NCBI GenBank assembly: GCA_001724265.1 | Contig: MEDY01000191.1 | Location: 19,165 to 83,164, forward strand | Origin: Rhizaria sp. SCN 62-66 | Lineage: Eukaryota; Rhizaria, unplaced | Reading direction: 5' to 3' | Length of the DNA: 64,000 nucleotides | Shown: one piece after another, positions 11,282-21,704 of the stretch | Layout of the letters: the number at the start of each line of letters is the position of its first letter | Numbering within the stretch: the stretch's first letter is position 1 | Translations under genes and position numbers: made by a program | The notes under the pieces: generated by a model | Databases searched by the model: none | Seen by the model: only the letters and a program-made list of their open reading frames with translations | Told to the model about the DNA's origin: nothing

Positions 11282-13933
11282 ATGAGCAGCGACCCCCACC
11301 GCGGTGCGGTGCAGCGCGACTGCCCTTCCGCGCCTTGGACCGCGCCCTGGACCTCCGAGACGCCCATCCCGCACAAGGCCGTGCCCCCGCACTTCATCTC
11401 GCAGCCCCAGCGCCATTACTTCGTTCCCGCCGCCGACGCCGCCGCGGGCGCAAGCGCGGACCTGTTCCCCGCGACGCGCGGCGCCGCGGACTGCGCGCCT
11501 GACGCGCTGGATGGCGCGGTCGTGTCTGCCGCCGCGGCCGCGCGGCGGCGCTTCGCGCACCCGTTCCTGCAAGCGCTGCTGGAGCGGCGGCCGGCGGACG
11601 TGACGGCCGCGGCCGACGCGCCGTACCTTAAGTTCCTCTCGCCCATGGTGCGGTACTCGAAGCTGCCGTTTCGGCTGCTGTGCCGCCGCTACGGCGCGGA
11701 CCTGGCCTTCACGCCCATGCTCGTGGCCAAGGACCTCAACCGCTCCGGCTTCGCCAACGACCTCGCGGCCCAGCCCTCGCCGCTGTGGGCCGCCGCTCAG
11801 GCTGACGCCGCGCAGACGGCCGCCCGCAGCGTTGTGCGGGGCAGCGCGGGCGACGAGGACGGCGACGGCAGCCGGCGACGTCTTAGCAGTGGCGCCAACA
11901 GCGGCGGCGGTGCTGTGACGTCCTTCGCAGTGGTGACGCCGGCGACGGACGCGGCCGCCGAGGCGGATCCCTCGGCCCTGCTCGCCGCCGCCGCCGACAC
12001 CGACGCGGCCTCGCTCTCACTCTTGCAGCAGCAGCAGCTGCAGCGCCAGCGCAGCTGCTGCCACAGCAGCGGCGCATACTCCGTGCTGACCGGCGGCGCG
12101 GGCGCCTGGGGCACTGAGGCCGCCGGGACAGCGGCGTTCGCGAGCGCTGTGGGCGCGCGGGACCCCTTCGCGCTGCGGCTGTCGCTGGAGGAGTTCTCGA
12201 CGGCGCCCGCGGACCGGCCGCTGGTGGCGCAGCTGGCGGCCAACGACCCCGTCGAAGTCTCGCGCGCGGCCGCCGCGCTCGCGCGCTACGTAGACGGCGT
12301 CGACCTCAACTGCGGCTGCCCGCAGACGTGGGTGATCCAGCAGAAGATCGGCGCCGCGCTCTCGGCGCGCCCCGAGGCCGTGGCGGAGCTGGTGCGCGCC
12401 GCGCGCGCGACGCTGCCGGCGGACAAGACCGTCTCGCTCAAGATCCGGCTAAGGCCCGACCTGCGGCAGACGGTGGAGCTGGTGCGGCGCGCCGAGGCTG
12501 CGGGCGCGGACTGGGTGACGGTGCACGGGCGCACCCGCGAAGAGCGCACGCAGACGGCCGTGCGCGCCGACGCCATCGCGCTGCTGCGCTCCGTCGCCAC
12601 GGTGCCCGTCATTTACAACGGCGACCTCACAACGCCCGCGGAGATGGACGCCGCCGCGGCGGGCACCGGCGCCGCGGGTGTGCTGCTCGCGCGCGGCGCG
12701 CTCGCCAACCCGGGGCTCTTCTGTGGCGCCGCGGCGCTGCCCGCGCGCGCCGTGGCCGACTACGCAGACTTGGCGCTGCGCTACGGCTCTCTCTTCCCCA
12801 TGCACCTGCACCACCTCACCTACATGCTGTTCGCGCCGCTCGCTAAGGCCCGCCGCAGCGCGCTCGCGCGCGCCAAGTCCGCCGCCGCCGCGCTCGTCGA
12901 CTCGGGCGCCGCCGCCGCGGGCCGCTGGGGCGGCGCGGGCTTCGACCGCGGAACCGCCACTGGCGCCGCAGCCGCCGCCACGGGCACTGCCACTGCCTCT
13001 GGGAGCCAGAGGCAGAGCAAGCGACAGAGCCGGCGGACGCGCGCGTGCGGCAGCGGCGGCGTCTGGGGCGCGGGCGCCTACTCGCGCTGGGGCTACGGCG
13101 CCGACGGGACTGACGACGACGAAGGCGACGACGGCACTCACGGTGGCATTGGCTTTGGCGAGGACGAGGACGAGGCCGCGGCGGTGCGGTGCGCGGCCGA
13201 GGCCGAGGCGGCCCGCGTGCTGCGCAGCGCCGCCGCCGCCGCCGCGGACTGCGGGCGGCGGTGCCCGGTCTACTCCGTCAGCGCCAGCGGCCGCGGACTG
13301 GGCCTGGGGCTGGATCTGGAGCGCCGGTTTGCGCCGGAGGTGTCGCCCAGCGAGGTACGTCGAATTCCGTCTATATAGCGTTGAATATGTTGTTTTGGTG
13401 TAAATCACTGTCTTTTATATGTTATTTTGCACATCTTCTCACCTTGTTTCTTGTTTGCTCTTTGTATCCCTCCGCAGGCTCCGATGGACTTCACGGGCCG
13501 CTGGGCTTGTCCGGACGGCTACCACCTCTACAGCGGCGGCGGCGCGGCCACCGGCGACGGCGACGACGGCTCCAGCCACCCCGAGTACCAGTACGGCGCT
13601 CATAGTTGCAGCGGCAACGGCAGCAATACTGACGACTGCGAGCGCGCCGCGTTCGCCGGCGCTGCGCACTGCTGCAGCGCCGACGTGGGCGTGCCGCTGT
13701 GGCGGCGCCCGCGCGGCGGCCGCTGCGCTTGCTGCGGAGACCGCGCCTGCGACGGCTACGACTGCGTCGACGACACCGGCGACGCCGGTGACCGTGACCG
13801 TGACCGTGGCCGTGAGCCCAATGACGCAGACGCGGACGCGGACGCCGAGGGTGCGCTGTGGGGCTGGCTGGAGCGTGAGACCGGCCGCGCGGGCGCGCGC
13901 GGGCACAGCGACGGCGTGCGCTACTGGGCCTGA
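11282..13933 (+). CDS. DUS4: tRNA-dihydrouridine synthase, DUS4-type, 2 exons
   Basis: Predicted FMN- and NADPH-dependent reduction of uridine to dihydrouridine in tRNA; DUS4 enzymes act at D-loop positions 20a/20b. Exons are 11282-13354 and 13478-13933, 842 aa ending in TGA; the 123-bp intron is GTACGT...CAG. FLSPMVRYSKLPFRLLCRRYGAD (from ~residue 119) is the FMN-binding start of the TIM barrel. An inserted Ala/Gln-rich loop of ~120 residues follows. DGVDLNCGCPQ includes the GCP cysteine (346), then VHGRTREER, VIYNGD and GVLLARGALANP. A helical segment FPMHLHHLTYMLF resembles DUS4 rather than DUS1-3. The C-terminal ~250 residues, including all of exon 2, are Gly/Asp/Cys-rich with no known fold. 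The start is the first ATG; upstream in-frame codons have no ATG. Confidence 0.88.
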
Positions 13934-14389
13934 GTGAGGCCGCCTCAGTCGGCATCATGGTGACACGAAGAGGCGTCTAGTGCGCCTCCGTGGGAGCAGT
14001 GACGTCAAATCAACTATAAGCTTATTTAGTTTAGCAACGATGTTGTTTTTTTTTCCAAGAGACAACATCTTGGGGTGAATACAATCACATTCAAGAGGAT
14101 CATACATTGATCATTCTGGTCCTAGTCAACAAAATGAATCAGGAATTGTATTGTGCTGCCCTTCACCTGGAGGCGGTTAGTCTAAGTATCTAAGTATTCG
14201 TCGGTATTAATGTGTCTCCGCATTGCAACATAGTGTAATTACGACATATTGTAACAATAAATCACTCTCCGTGATTCACTGTGACAAGACCATCGATGAT
14301 TACAGTCGTCGTAGTCGTTGAACTGTGTTGCAAAACTGCACAATTGAATGCATTGCAGTGCGCGTTGGTTTGGGCGCTCACGGTTCGCC
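13934..14389. other. Convergent intergenic region
   Basis: 456 bp between the ends of DUS4 (+) and the WG-YDE protein gene (-). An AATAAA is at 14256-14261 on the plus strand, a possible poly(A) signal. Nothing else was recognised. Confidence 0.5.
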
Positions 14390-17383
14390 TCAGTCGTCCG
14401 CGTCGGCCTCGGAGTCGGACTCGGGCTCCGCCACCAGGAAGTCCCCCAGGCTCACGGTCACCTTGGCCGCGGCCACCGGGCTCGCGGCCTCAGTCGCAGA
14501 AGAGCTCGCACCTGCAGCTGCGGTCGCAGGCGCGGCCTCGGTCGCAGCAGCGGCCCCAGCGGCGGCAGCGGGCGCGGCAGCGGCGACGTCGTCCAGCGAG
14601 TCGCTCTCGATGGCACTGTGCTGAGCCGCGGCAGCGTGGCTCGGGGCAGCCGGCTTCACAGGCTCTTGCTTCGCGGGCTCCTGCTTGGCGGACTGCTGAT
14701 TGGCGGACTGCTGATTGGCGGACTGCTGATTGGCGGACTGCTGATTGGCGGACTGCTGCGGCCGAGCGGGCTCCTGCGACTTCGGCGCAGCCTCGGCCAC
14801 CTTTGCCGCAGGCTTCGCAGGAGCCGTAGCAGCAGGCTTCGGAAATACAACAACAGCAGCAGCAGCGGTAGCAGCATCAGGCTTCGCATCCATCTCAGCC
14901 TTCGCAGCAGACGCAGCCGGGGTGTTGGCTTGCTGCTGGTGCTGCATCTGCGCGAGCCTCCGGGCGCGGTCGACCTGCTTGCGCGCGGCGGCGAGGCGCT
15001 CCTGAGCGAAGGCCAGCGCGCAGGCCGCCGAGCAGAAGCGCGTCCCGGGCGCCACCGCGGGCAGCCGCACGGCCGCGCCGTTGCCCGCGGCGGCCGTGGC
15101 GGCGATGTCGGCGATGTCGGCGTCGAGCGCAGCGTCGAAGGGCAGCCCCGCGGCAGCGGGGAACTGGCAGTAGCACTGGTAGCACGCGCAACGCCCAGCG
15201 GCGCCGCTGCTGCCACTGTTGCCACTGCTGCTGCTGATGCTGCCACTGCTGCTGCCACTGCTGCTGCTGTTGGCAAGGTAGCGCAGGGGTACGCGTGCAG
15301 CCAGCAAGTCCCACAGGTCGCCCCCGCCGCTCCCCTCCTCGCCCATAGTGGCAGCAGCGGCAGCAGTCGCGGCGCTCGAGGCTGAGGCCGAGGCGGCGGC
15401 AGCGGCGGCGCCCGCAGCGACCGCGGCCGCCCGAGGCCCGCCAGGCTTGCCACTCGCCCCGCTCGCACTCCCATTCCCACTCCCACTCGCACTTGCAGCG
15501 GCGGGCGCGGCGGCGGCGGCAGCGGCTGCGGCCTGCGCGCCCTGAACCCACGCGGCGCGCGCGGCCTTGAAGTCGCTCTGCGCGGCGGCCTCGTCGTACT
15601 GGCCCCATAGTAACGACCCGGGCGCGGGCGGCGCGTCCTCCCCGTCGTACCCCGCGTCGCCGACACCGCCATTGCCGGGCCTGTCGTCGACGTCCGCGGC
15701 CCACTCGATGCCGTCGCGTACGAACCGGCCCTGCGCCGCGCGCGCCTCGCCCGCAGCGCCGCCGCCATAGCCGGCGCTGCCGTTTCCAGCGCCGTCGGTG
15801 TCGGCGCCGTCGGTGTCGGCGTCGGCGCTGGCCCGGGTGCCGCGGCCGTACCACGCGCCCTGCTGCCGCTGCTGCTGCTGGCTCGCCGCCGCGGCCGCCG
15901 CGGACGCCGCGGGCGCGGGCGCGGGCAGGCCCATGAAGGCGGCGCGGGCGGCGGCAAACTCGGCGTTGTTCACCCCTTCGTCGTACGACCCCCATAGTAA
16001 GGACCCGGGGGCGCCGCTCATGGGCGCAGCGCCACCGCTGCTGCTGCCGCTCTGGCTGCCGCTGCGGGCCGCGATGGTGCGCTCCCCGCCCTGCCCGGCC
16101 CCCGCCTTCGCCCCAGCCTGCGCCCCAGCCCGCGCCCCGGCGACGCGGGGGGCGATGGTGCGCACCCCGCGCGCGTCCGTGCTGATCAGCACCGGCCCCG
16201 CGCTGCCGCCGCTGCCGTGGCTGCTCGCGCCACTGCCGCCGCTATTGTTGGTGTTGAAGGCGGCGCGCGCGGCGGCGAACTCAGCGTTGTTGGCGCCCTC
16301 GTCGTATGTGCCCCATAGTAAGGACCCGGGGGCGCCGGGCGGCGGCGCGCGCCCGCCCGAGCTGGTGCTGGCCCCCCCAGGGGCGGGGGCTTGGCTGGCA
16401 GCGGCAGTCAAGATGGTAGCAGGACTGCTGCTGCTGTTGCTGCTGCTACTGCTGTTGCTGCTGGCGAGAATGGAGCGCGCTGAGGCGAGGCGGGCGAGCG
16501 CGGGCGCGGGCACGGGCACGGGTGCGGCGGGCGCGCCCGCGGCGGCAGCCACAGCGGCGGCCACGGCGGCCAGCGAGCTCGACCCCGATGGGGGGCGCGC
16601 CAGGGCGGGCTGCCGCTGCGGCGGCGGCGGCGGCAGCTGCGACTGGGAGCGCAGGGACGAGCCCGTCGCCACGGCCGTCGCCTGCTGCGGCTGCAACTGC
16701 TGCTGGGGACGGGCGACGCCCGAGAGCGGCCGGCCCGTGCTAGACAGCGGCCGCTCCATCGAGTACGCGGGCGCCTGCACGCGCCGCGCGCCCCCGGCCA
16801 CGCCGCCGGCCCCGGCCCCGGCCCCTGCAGCGGCGCCGGCCCCAGCGGCACCGGCCGTGGCGCGCGGGGGACGGGCCGCCTGCGGCTGTGGCGACAACTG
16901 TTGCTGTGAAGAAAAGTTGACGGAGATTAGGCTACCCAGGTCGAGCTGTCCGCTGCCGTTGTTTGCACTGCCCGCGCTGCCAGCTGGCGCAGCGCCAGCC
17001 GCGCCCGGCCGCTTCTTGGCGCCGGCAGCGCCAGCACTGCTCGCAGCGACTACGCCAGCGCCGGCGACAGGGGTTCCCGCACCCCGGCGCAATGCAGCAG
17101 CACCGGCGCCGCTGCCAGCAGCGCCCGCAGCGCCGCCCGCGCCGCCGCCGTTGGTCGCAGAGGCAGCCCAATAGACTCCGCCCTGCTTCTCGCGAACGCG
17201 CTGCCACTGATCCTTGTCGGCGCTCAGCTTTGCCCGCAGCGCCTGCAGCCGCGCATCCATGCGGTCCGTCTCCTCCTGCAGCGCCTGCAGCTGCGCAGAC
17301 GGAGCTGCGGGTGCAGGCGCGGCGGCAGGCGCAGCGGCAGGAGCGCGGGGGCGGCCGCCTTGGGAAGGCGCCGAAGAGCTCAT
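14390..17383 (-). CDS. Unknown protein with three WG-YDE repeats and a CxxC/FCS zinc-finger-like segment
   Basis: Single exon, 997 aa, ATG 17383 to TGA 14390. Residues ~28-65 form a short coiled coil (LQALQEETDRMDARLQALRAKL). Three copies of a ~24-residue motif lie at about residues 351-375, 456-482 and 584-610. Their consensus is PGSLLWG-x-YDE, six variable residues, then F-x-AARAAF/W. They are separated by Ala/Gly/Ser spacers. At ~728-790 a CACYQCYC cluster and a later RFCSAACALAFAQ form a possible FCS/MYM-like zinc finger, followed by a helical KQVDRARRLAQMQHQQQ. A five-fold QQSAN repeat and an acidic tail finish the protein. I do not recognise the family. The repeated motif looks like a peptide-docking or helical unit, and the zinc finger suggests a nucleic-acid or protein-interaction role. 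Confidence 0.7.
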   Translation of the reverse strand: MSSSAPSQGGRPRAPAAAPAAAPAPAAPSAQLQALQEETDRMDARLQALRAKLSADKDQWQRVREKQGGVYWAASATNGGGAGGAAGAAGSGAGAAALRRGAGTPVAGAGVVAASSAGAAGAKKRPGAAGAAPAGSAGSANNGSGQLDLGSLISVNFSSQQQLSPQPQAARPPRATAGAAGAGAAAGAGAGAGGVAGGARRVQAPAYSMERPLSSTGRPLSGVARPQQQLQPQQATAVATGSSLRSQSQLPPPPPQRQPALARPPSGSSSLAAVAAAVAAAAGAPAAPVPVPAPALARLASARSILASSNSSSSSNSSSSPATILTAAASQAPAPGGASTSSGGRAPPPGAPGSLLWGTYDEGANNAEFAAARAAFNTNNSGGSGASSHGSGGSAGPVLISTDARGVRTIAPRVAGARAGAQAGAKAGAGQGGERTIAARSGSQSGSSSGGAAPMSGAPGSLLWGSYDEGVNNAEFAAARAAFMGLPAPAPAASAAAAAASQQQQRQQGAWYGRGTRASADADTDGADTDGAGNGSAGYGGGAAGEARAAQGRFVRDGIEWAADVDDRPGNGGVGDAGYDGEDAPPAPGSLLWGQYDEAAAQSDFKAARAAWVQGAQAAAAAAAAAPAAASASGSGNGSASGASGKPGGPRAAAVAAGAAAAAASASASSAATAAAAATMGEEGSGGGDLWDLLAARVPLRYLANSSSSGSSSGSISSSSGNSGSSGAAGRCACYQCYCQFPAAAGLPFDAALDADIADIAATAAAGNGAAVRLPAVAPGTRFCSAACALAFAQERLAAARKQVDRARRLAQMQHQQQANTPAASAAKAEMDAKPDAATAAAAVVVFPKPAATAPAKPAAKVAEAAPKSQEPARPQQSANQQSANQQSANQQSANQQSAKQEPAKQEPVKPAAPSHAAAAQHSAIESDSLDDVAAAAPAAAAGAAAATEAAPATAAAGASSSATEAASPVAAAKVTVSLGDFLVAEPESDSEADADD
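14687..14759 (-). repeat. 15-bp coding tandem repeat (QQSAN)
   Basis: Four exact 15-bp units plus a partial fifth, in frame within the WG-YDE gene, coding Gln-Gln-Ser-Ala-Asn repeats. Exact identity at DNA level indicates recent expansion. Confidence 0.9.
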
Positions 17384-17754
17384 TGTGGGGTCTAGTTACA
17401 AGGCAGAAAGACCAATTGAAGATGTTAGCATTTAAAATCAGACACAACATGCATGCACAAATCAATAGCAACCTTTTAATCACCACTTGACGAACAAACA
17501 TGACGACTACAGAGGTTGATGTTTGAATGGCAGTACTCCCTCATCGCGAGTGCAGACAACAAAATAGCCGTTGGAAATAACTGCAAGGTTGCAATTTTGT
17601 TTCTTGATATAACTCTATGTAGAGTCCGTCTGTATGAAATTCCTTTTATTCTCCAACTGTACTTGACTTAAACTAACTCGTTCTTATTTTATACTTTTCT
17701 ATTCAGCTTTTTTCCTTCACACAGCACCAACCTAGTTTAGAGCGAGCAAACCCA
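17384..17754. promoter_or_regulatory. Divergent intergenic region
   Basis: 371 bp between divergent genes, AT-rich. It should carry the promoters of the WG-YDE gene (-) and the coiled-coil gene (+). No clear element was recognised. Confidence 0.4.
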
Positions 17755-20754
17755 ATGGATCAGGAGTGGGACGGCTTCGGCCGTGTCCCGCTTCCGCACG
17801 ATGGTATGCCGCGTGCTGGCTGGGAGTATGATACTTTTCTTGCACAGTCTGTACCGCGTTTGTGCGTGTTGTATGAAGACTCCCTGTCGCCGCCACCTTC
17901 ACCGCGCCTCGAGAAAGCGCCTGTCCTCGGCTTCGCCCACTTCGGGCTGCCAGACCTTGCACTCACTCTCACCGTCACCAACGAGCCCGCCGCAAGCTCG
18001 CCCGCGCAGGGCACGACTGGAACAAGCGCAAGGCGTGCGTCCCCTGCATCTGCGGCGCGTGTCTCTGCGATCCGCGCGCGCTTCACGCACTGCGCCGAGC
18101 TAGAGTTCTCGGACTCAGACTCGGACTCGAACAACCACGACAACATCAACGGCGTTCTTGGCGGCATTTCCGGGCTCGATCGCGGAGAAGACACAACGCT
18201 GCCAAGTTCAGACGCATCCGCAGCTTCTGACGCATCCTTGTCTCCCCGCACCCATAGCCACGCTCGCAGCGCCCGCGTCTCGAGCGCCGGCGGCACCTCG
18301 CTGGCTGCGGCGCGCTCTGCGGCCGGCGCGGCCGCGCTGTCAGCGCAGGTGCTGTCGGCGCTGAACGCGGGCGCGGCCGCGCGCGCGCGCTGCGAGGGCC
18401 GCGTGCGCGCACTGCAGCGCAAGCTCGTCGCCACGCGCGCCGTGGCCCGCAGCGCCATGGACCGCGCCTGGGAGCGGCTCGCGGCCGCTCAGGCCGAGGC
18501 TCGGACAGCCAAACAGGACAAGTATGTCAGGAAGCGCAATCACAAGAATTTGTCATTTGATGCTATGTTGTTTTTGATGTGTTTGTGGTTTTGTTCTGAC
18601 AAGATGTTTGGAAAGTTCTCGATGACGGACCTCCGATTATACTTCCTAAACCCACTCATTCATCCCTCATTTTATGTCACTATTTTCAATGTACGAAAAA
18701 AATGTATATGTTTTCTTTTTTGTGTTGTTGTAGCGTTTTGCTGCGCGAGCGCGTGAGCGCGCTTTCGCAGCAGACAACTGCGCAGCAACAGGAACTTGCC
18801 ACGCTCGCCAACGCTGCGGCCGAGGCACGCGGCGAGGCCGTGGCGGCTGCGGACGGGATTGTTGCCGCCGCTGCCGCGCGCGCGCATGCGGAGGCCGCTG
18901 CCGCACTGTATCAGAAGGCACTTGGCGAGGAGAGCGCTCTTGTTCAAGAGCTTAGGGGTACGGCGAAACACGTCTCTAAATCGCAAGAAACGGATGATCC
19001 GAATCTCATTCATTGCACGTACAATTGAGTAATTCGTTTATTATTGACTTATTTTTTTCCCTCGCCCTTTTTTTCTGCCTTCTCCAACACCATCCATCTT
19101 AGCACGCCTGTCGGCGGCCCGCAGCGATGCGAGCGAGGCGGCCTCGGGTCACCAGCTGCAGCGCACGGGCCTAGAGGCGGACCTGGCGCAATCGCGCGAG
19201 GCACTCACAGCACAGGTTGCGCAGCTGCGCGCTGCTGCGGCCACGCACGAGACAGCGCTCGCTGCTGCGCGTGCAGAGGGTCTGGAAGAGGGCCGCGCGC
19301 GCGGACGCGACGAAGGCGAACGCGGTGGCCGCGCGGCGGGCGCCGCGGCGGCTTTCGAGCAGGGCCGGCTAGTCGGCGCCGCTGAGGGCGAGACACGTGG
19401 GCTTGCAGCTGCGGAAGCGCTTGCTGCTAAGCGCGTTGCCGCGGCTGTTGCTGCAGCGGCGGCGGCAGCTGCAGCCGAGACTGATGGCGAGCGCGAGCGC
19501 CTGACGCGCGAGTTGGCGCTTGCGCGGGCTCGGGTGACTGAGCTAGAGGCTGCCACTGCTGGCGCTGAGACACGAGCTGCCGAAGTGCGCGCGGCGCTTG
19601 AGCGGCGCGAGGCTGAAGAACGCGTGCGGCGCATCAGCGAGCAGCGGCGCGAGCAGGAGCAGTTGCTGCAGGCACAACAGGAGCAGCTGCAGCGGCAGGG
19701 TGCGTTGCTTGAGCAGGCCGGCAAGGACGCTGCAGCCGCAGCGGCGGGTGCCAAAGCTGCGGCGGAGGCTGCTGCTGCTGAACTTGCGGCGACCGCCGAG
19801 CGCAACCGACTTCAGCAACAAGCTGCTGCTGATGCCGCCAACTACGATGATGTTGATGAGGATGACGAGGATGAGGGAGCGCGGTGCCGGCCGGGCACGT
19901 ACCCCAACACGGTCCCACCAATGGTACCAGGCATGTACGCGCCGTTGCCATTAACACCAGTGCCTTTTGCAGGTGCGGCATTGGCCAACAATGCTGCGCT
20001 GCCTCCTCTGAGCAGGCCACTAAGCGCTGTCAACACTGGCCATGGCAACGGCAACGGCAGTCGGGGCGGAACACCACGCAAGGCTGTTGTGATGCCAGCT
20101 GCTTCGGTAGTGGCAAACGCAGACCCCGGCTTGGCTGGTGTGGACTCACTGCTGCGCGCTGCGCGTGTGCGTTGCAAGGAAATCTTGCGCGACACTCAGC
20201 GACTCGAAGCGACGGGAGTAGCGGGACAGAGAGAGCGCGAGCGGGCCAGCTCGCAGTCACGCGCGACAATGATCAGCGTGTCCCGCGCTGCCGCGGAAAG
20301 CGATACTGCCGTGCAGTTCCCACGTCTTGAGGCATGGGCACGTGCGCTCCAGAGTGGGAGCACGAGTGCGGAGCAGTCGGCCCTGTTCATCCCAGGTCGC
20401 GCCTCACCGCGCGACTATGACCGCTATCGCTCGACTAGTGTCGGTGAGGCAGCTGATGACTCGGCTGTGGACAACGTCGACGCCCCGGAGCCTGAAAGCG
20501 CGCGTGGACGCAGTCGGGATCCGCTGTCAAGAGGTTCCTCTCGCGCATCGAGTCGCGGTGGAGATGACTTGAACGACAGCACGTACCGCATTTATGGCGG
20601 CAACGGCACGTTTAACCCACTCTCACCAAATGACTCAAATCACGCCTGGCCACACGAAGGCGCCCGGAGGCGCGGAGACATCAAAATGGAGACAGCGATC
20701 AGGGCACGTCCAGGCATTTTCGACAACGGACTGGCCGTCCACATGAACCACTGA
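17755..20754 (+). CDS. Coiled-coil protein, 3 exons
   Basis: Exons 17755-18521, 18734-18957 and 19103-20754 give 880 aa ending in TGA. Introns are 212 bp (GTATGT...TAG, phase 2) and 145 bp (GTACGG...TAG, phase 1). The N-terminal ~190 residues are acidic and Ser-rich. From ~residue 190 to ~620 the protein is an almost continuous Ala/Glu/Arg/Gln coiled coil; segments such as EALTAQVAQLRAAA and EEERVRRISEQRREQEQLL-type heptads are obvious. The C-terminal ~250 residues are Pro/Asn/Ser/Arg-rich with RSRDPLSRGSSRASSRGG. No enzyme domain is seen. It could be a cytoskeletal, centrosomal or Golgi-type scaffold, but nothing in the sequence decides this. Codon use in exon 3 is slightly less GC-rich than in neighbouring genes. 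Confidence 0.75.
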
Positions 20755-21704
20755 ACAGTGTCCGCTCACTTGATTTTTTACACTAGAATACAACATCATC
20801 AACTCGTACACATCATCTACTCAATCTTTTTGACGCAACCCAAAGTATCTTGCAAAGCTTCCTTGACAATAAACATTTTCACCCACAATACACAAATCTA
20901 TTCGCAGTTTTCTTGATGTGCAACAAAATGTCTTTTGACAAACTACCTAAACTGAAGAGACACAACAAGATAATTGTGAAATAATTAAGCAATAATAGTA
21001 TATTATTTTTTTATAGTTTTTATTTTGATTATCTTTGTTTTTTAAAAATATTTACATAAGTTCAAAGTTTTAGATAATTAAAATAATATATACACAGATA
21101 CTCTTTTTATTATATGATTTTATTATTATGTTTTTATTAGTTAGATATGTTTATGTCGCCTTTGTCAAAATCAACATCTGTTACCTCACCAACAAACTAC
21201 AATTAAAACAATAATAAAAATTATTGTACAAATGAAAAAATCTATTAATGCCTTAATATTTTTAAACATTTAATATGACAATAAATACACTTAGGGAAGT
21301 TAAAAAATGCTTTATAATTCAGAAAAAATATACGTTGCGCGTTATAATATTTTAAAAGCTTTTTTCATCAATTAAAAAAATGTACAGTTTGATCACGGCG
21401 TTTTTTCTCAAGGCGGACTCCCATGATCTGAGTCGTTTAGGTTGATTTCACGGATATGCGCATGCGCAAGGTCGGAAAATAACGAAACTCACAGGGCTGG
21501 TTTATTGTCAATGTGACGATATCAGAAGTGTTTCTACAAAATATTTGTTCTCTACGAAATGGAGTTAGTTTGTTTTTAACGTGGTCTACGAGTTGATCCA
21601 GCTGGGTGATCATCCAGCTGGGTGATCTAGCTGGGTATTGGATTGGTACACGTACATGTATTGAGTATTACTGAGTATTATAGATAAATAAAAGAGCCTT
21701 GAGT
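20755..21704. other. Long AT-rich convergent intergenic region
   Basis: 950 bp between the 3' ends of two convergent genes. A likely poly(A) signal AATAAA is at 20868-20873 for the coiled-coil gene. Positions ~20980-21400 are extremely AT-rich with many A/T runs and no ORF. It ends with a short GATCCAGCTGGGT repeat. Confidence 0.6.
21595..21636. repeat. Three direct copies of a GATC-x-AGCTGGGT element
   Basis: Three adjacent copies at 21595-21607, 21608-21623 and 21624-21636 share GATC...AGCTGGGT, with an ATC insertion in the middle copy. They lie in the 3' flank of ATP12. Confidence 0.8.
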
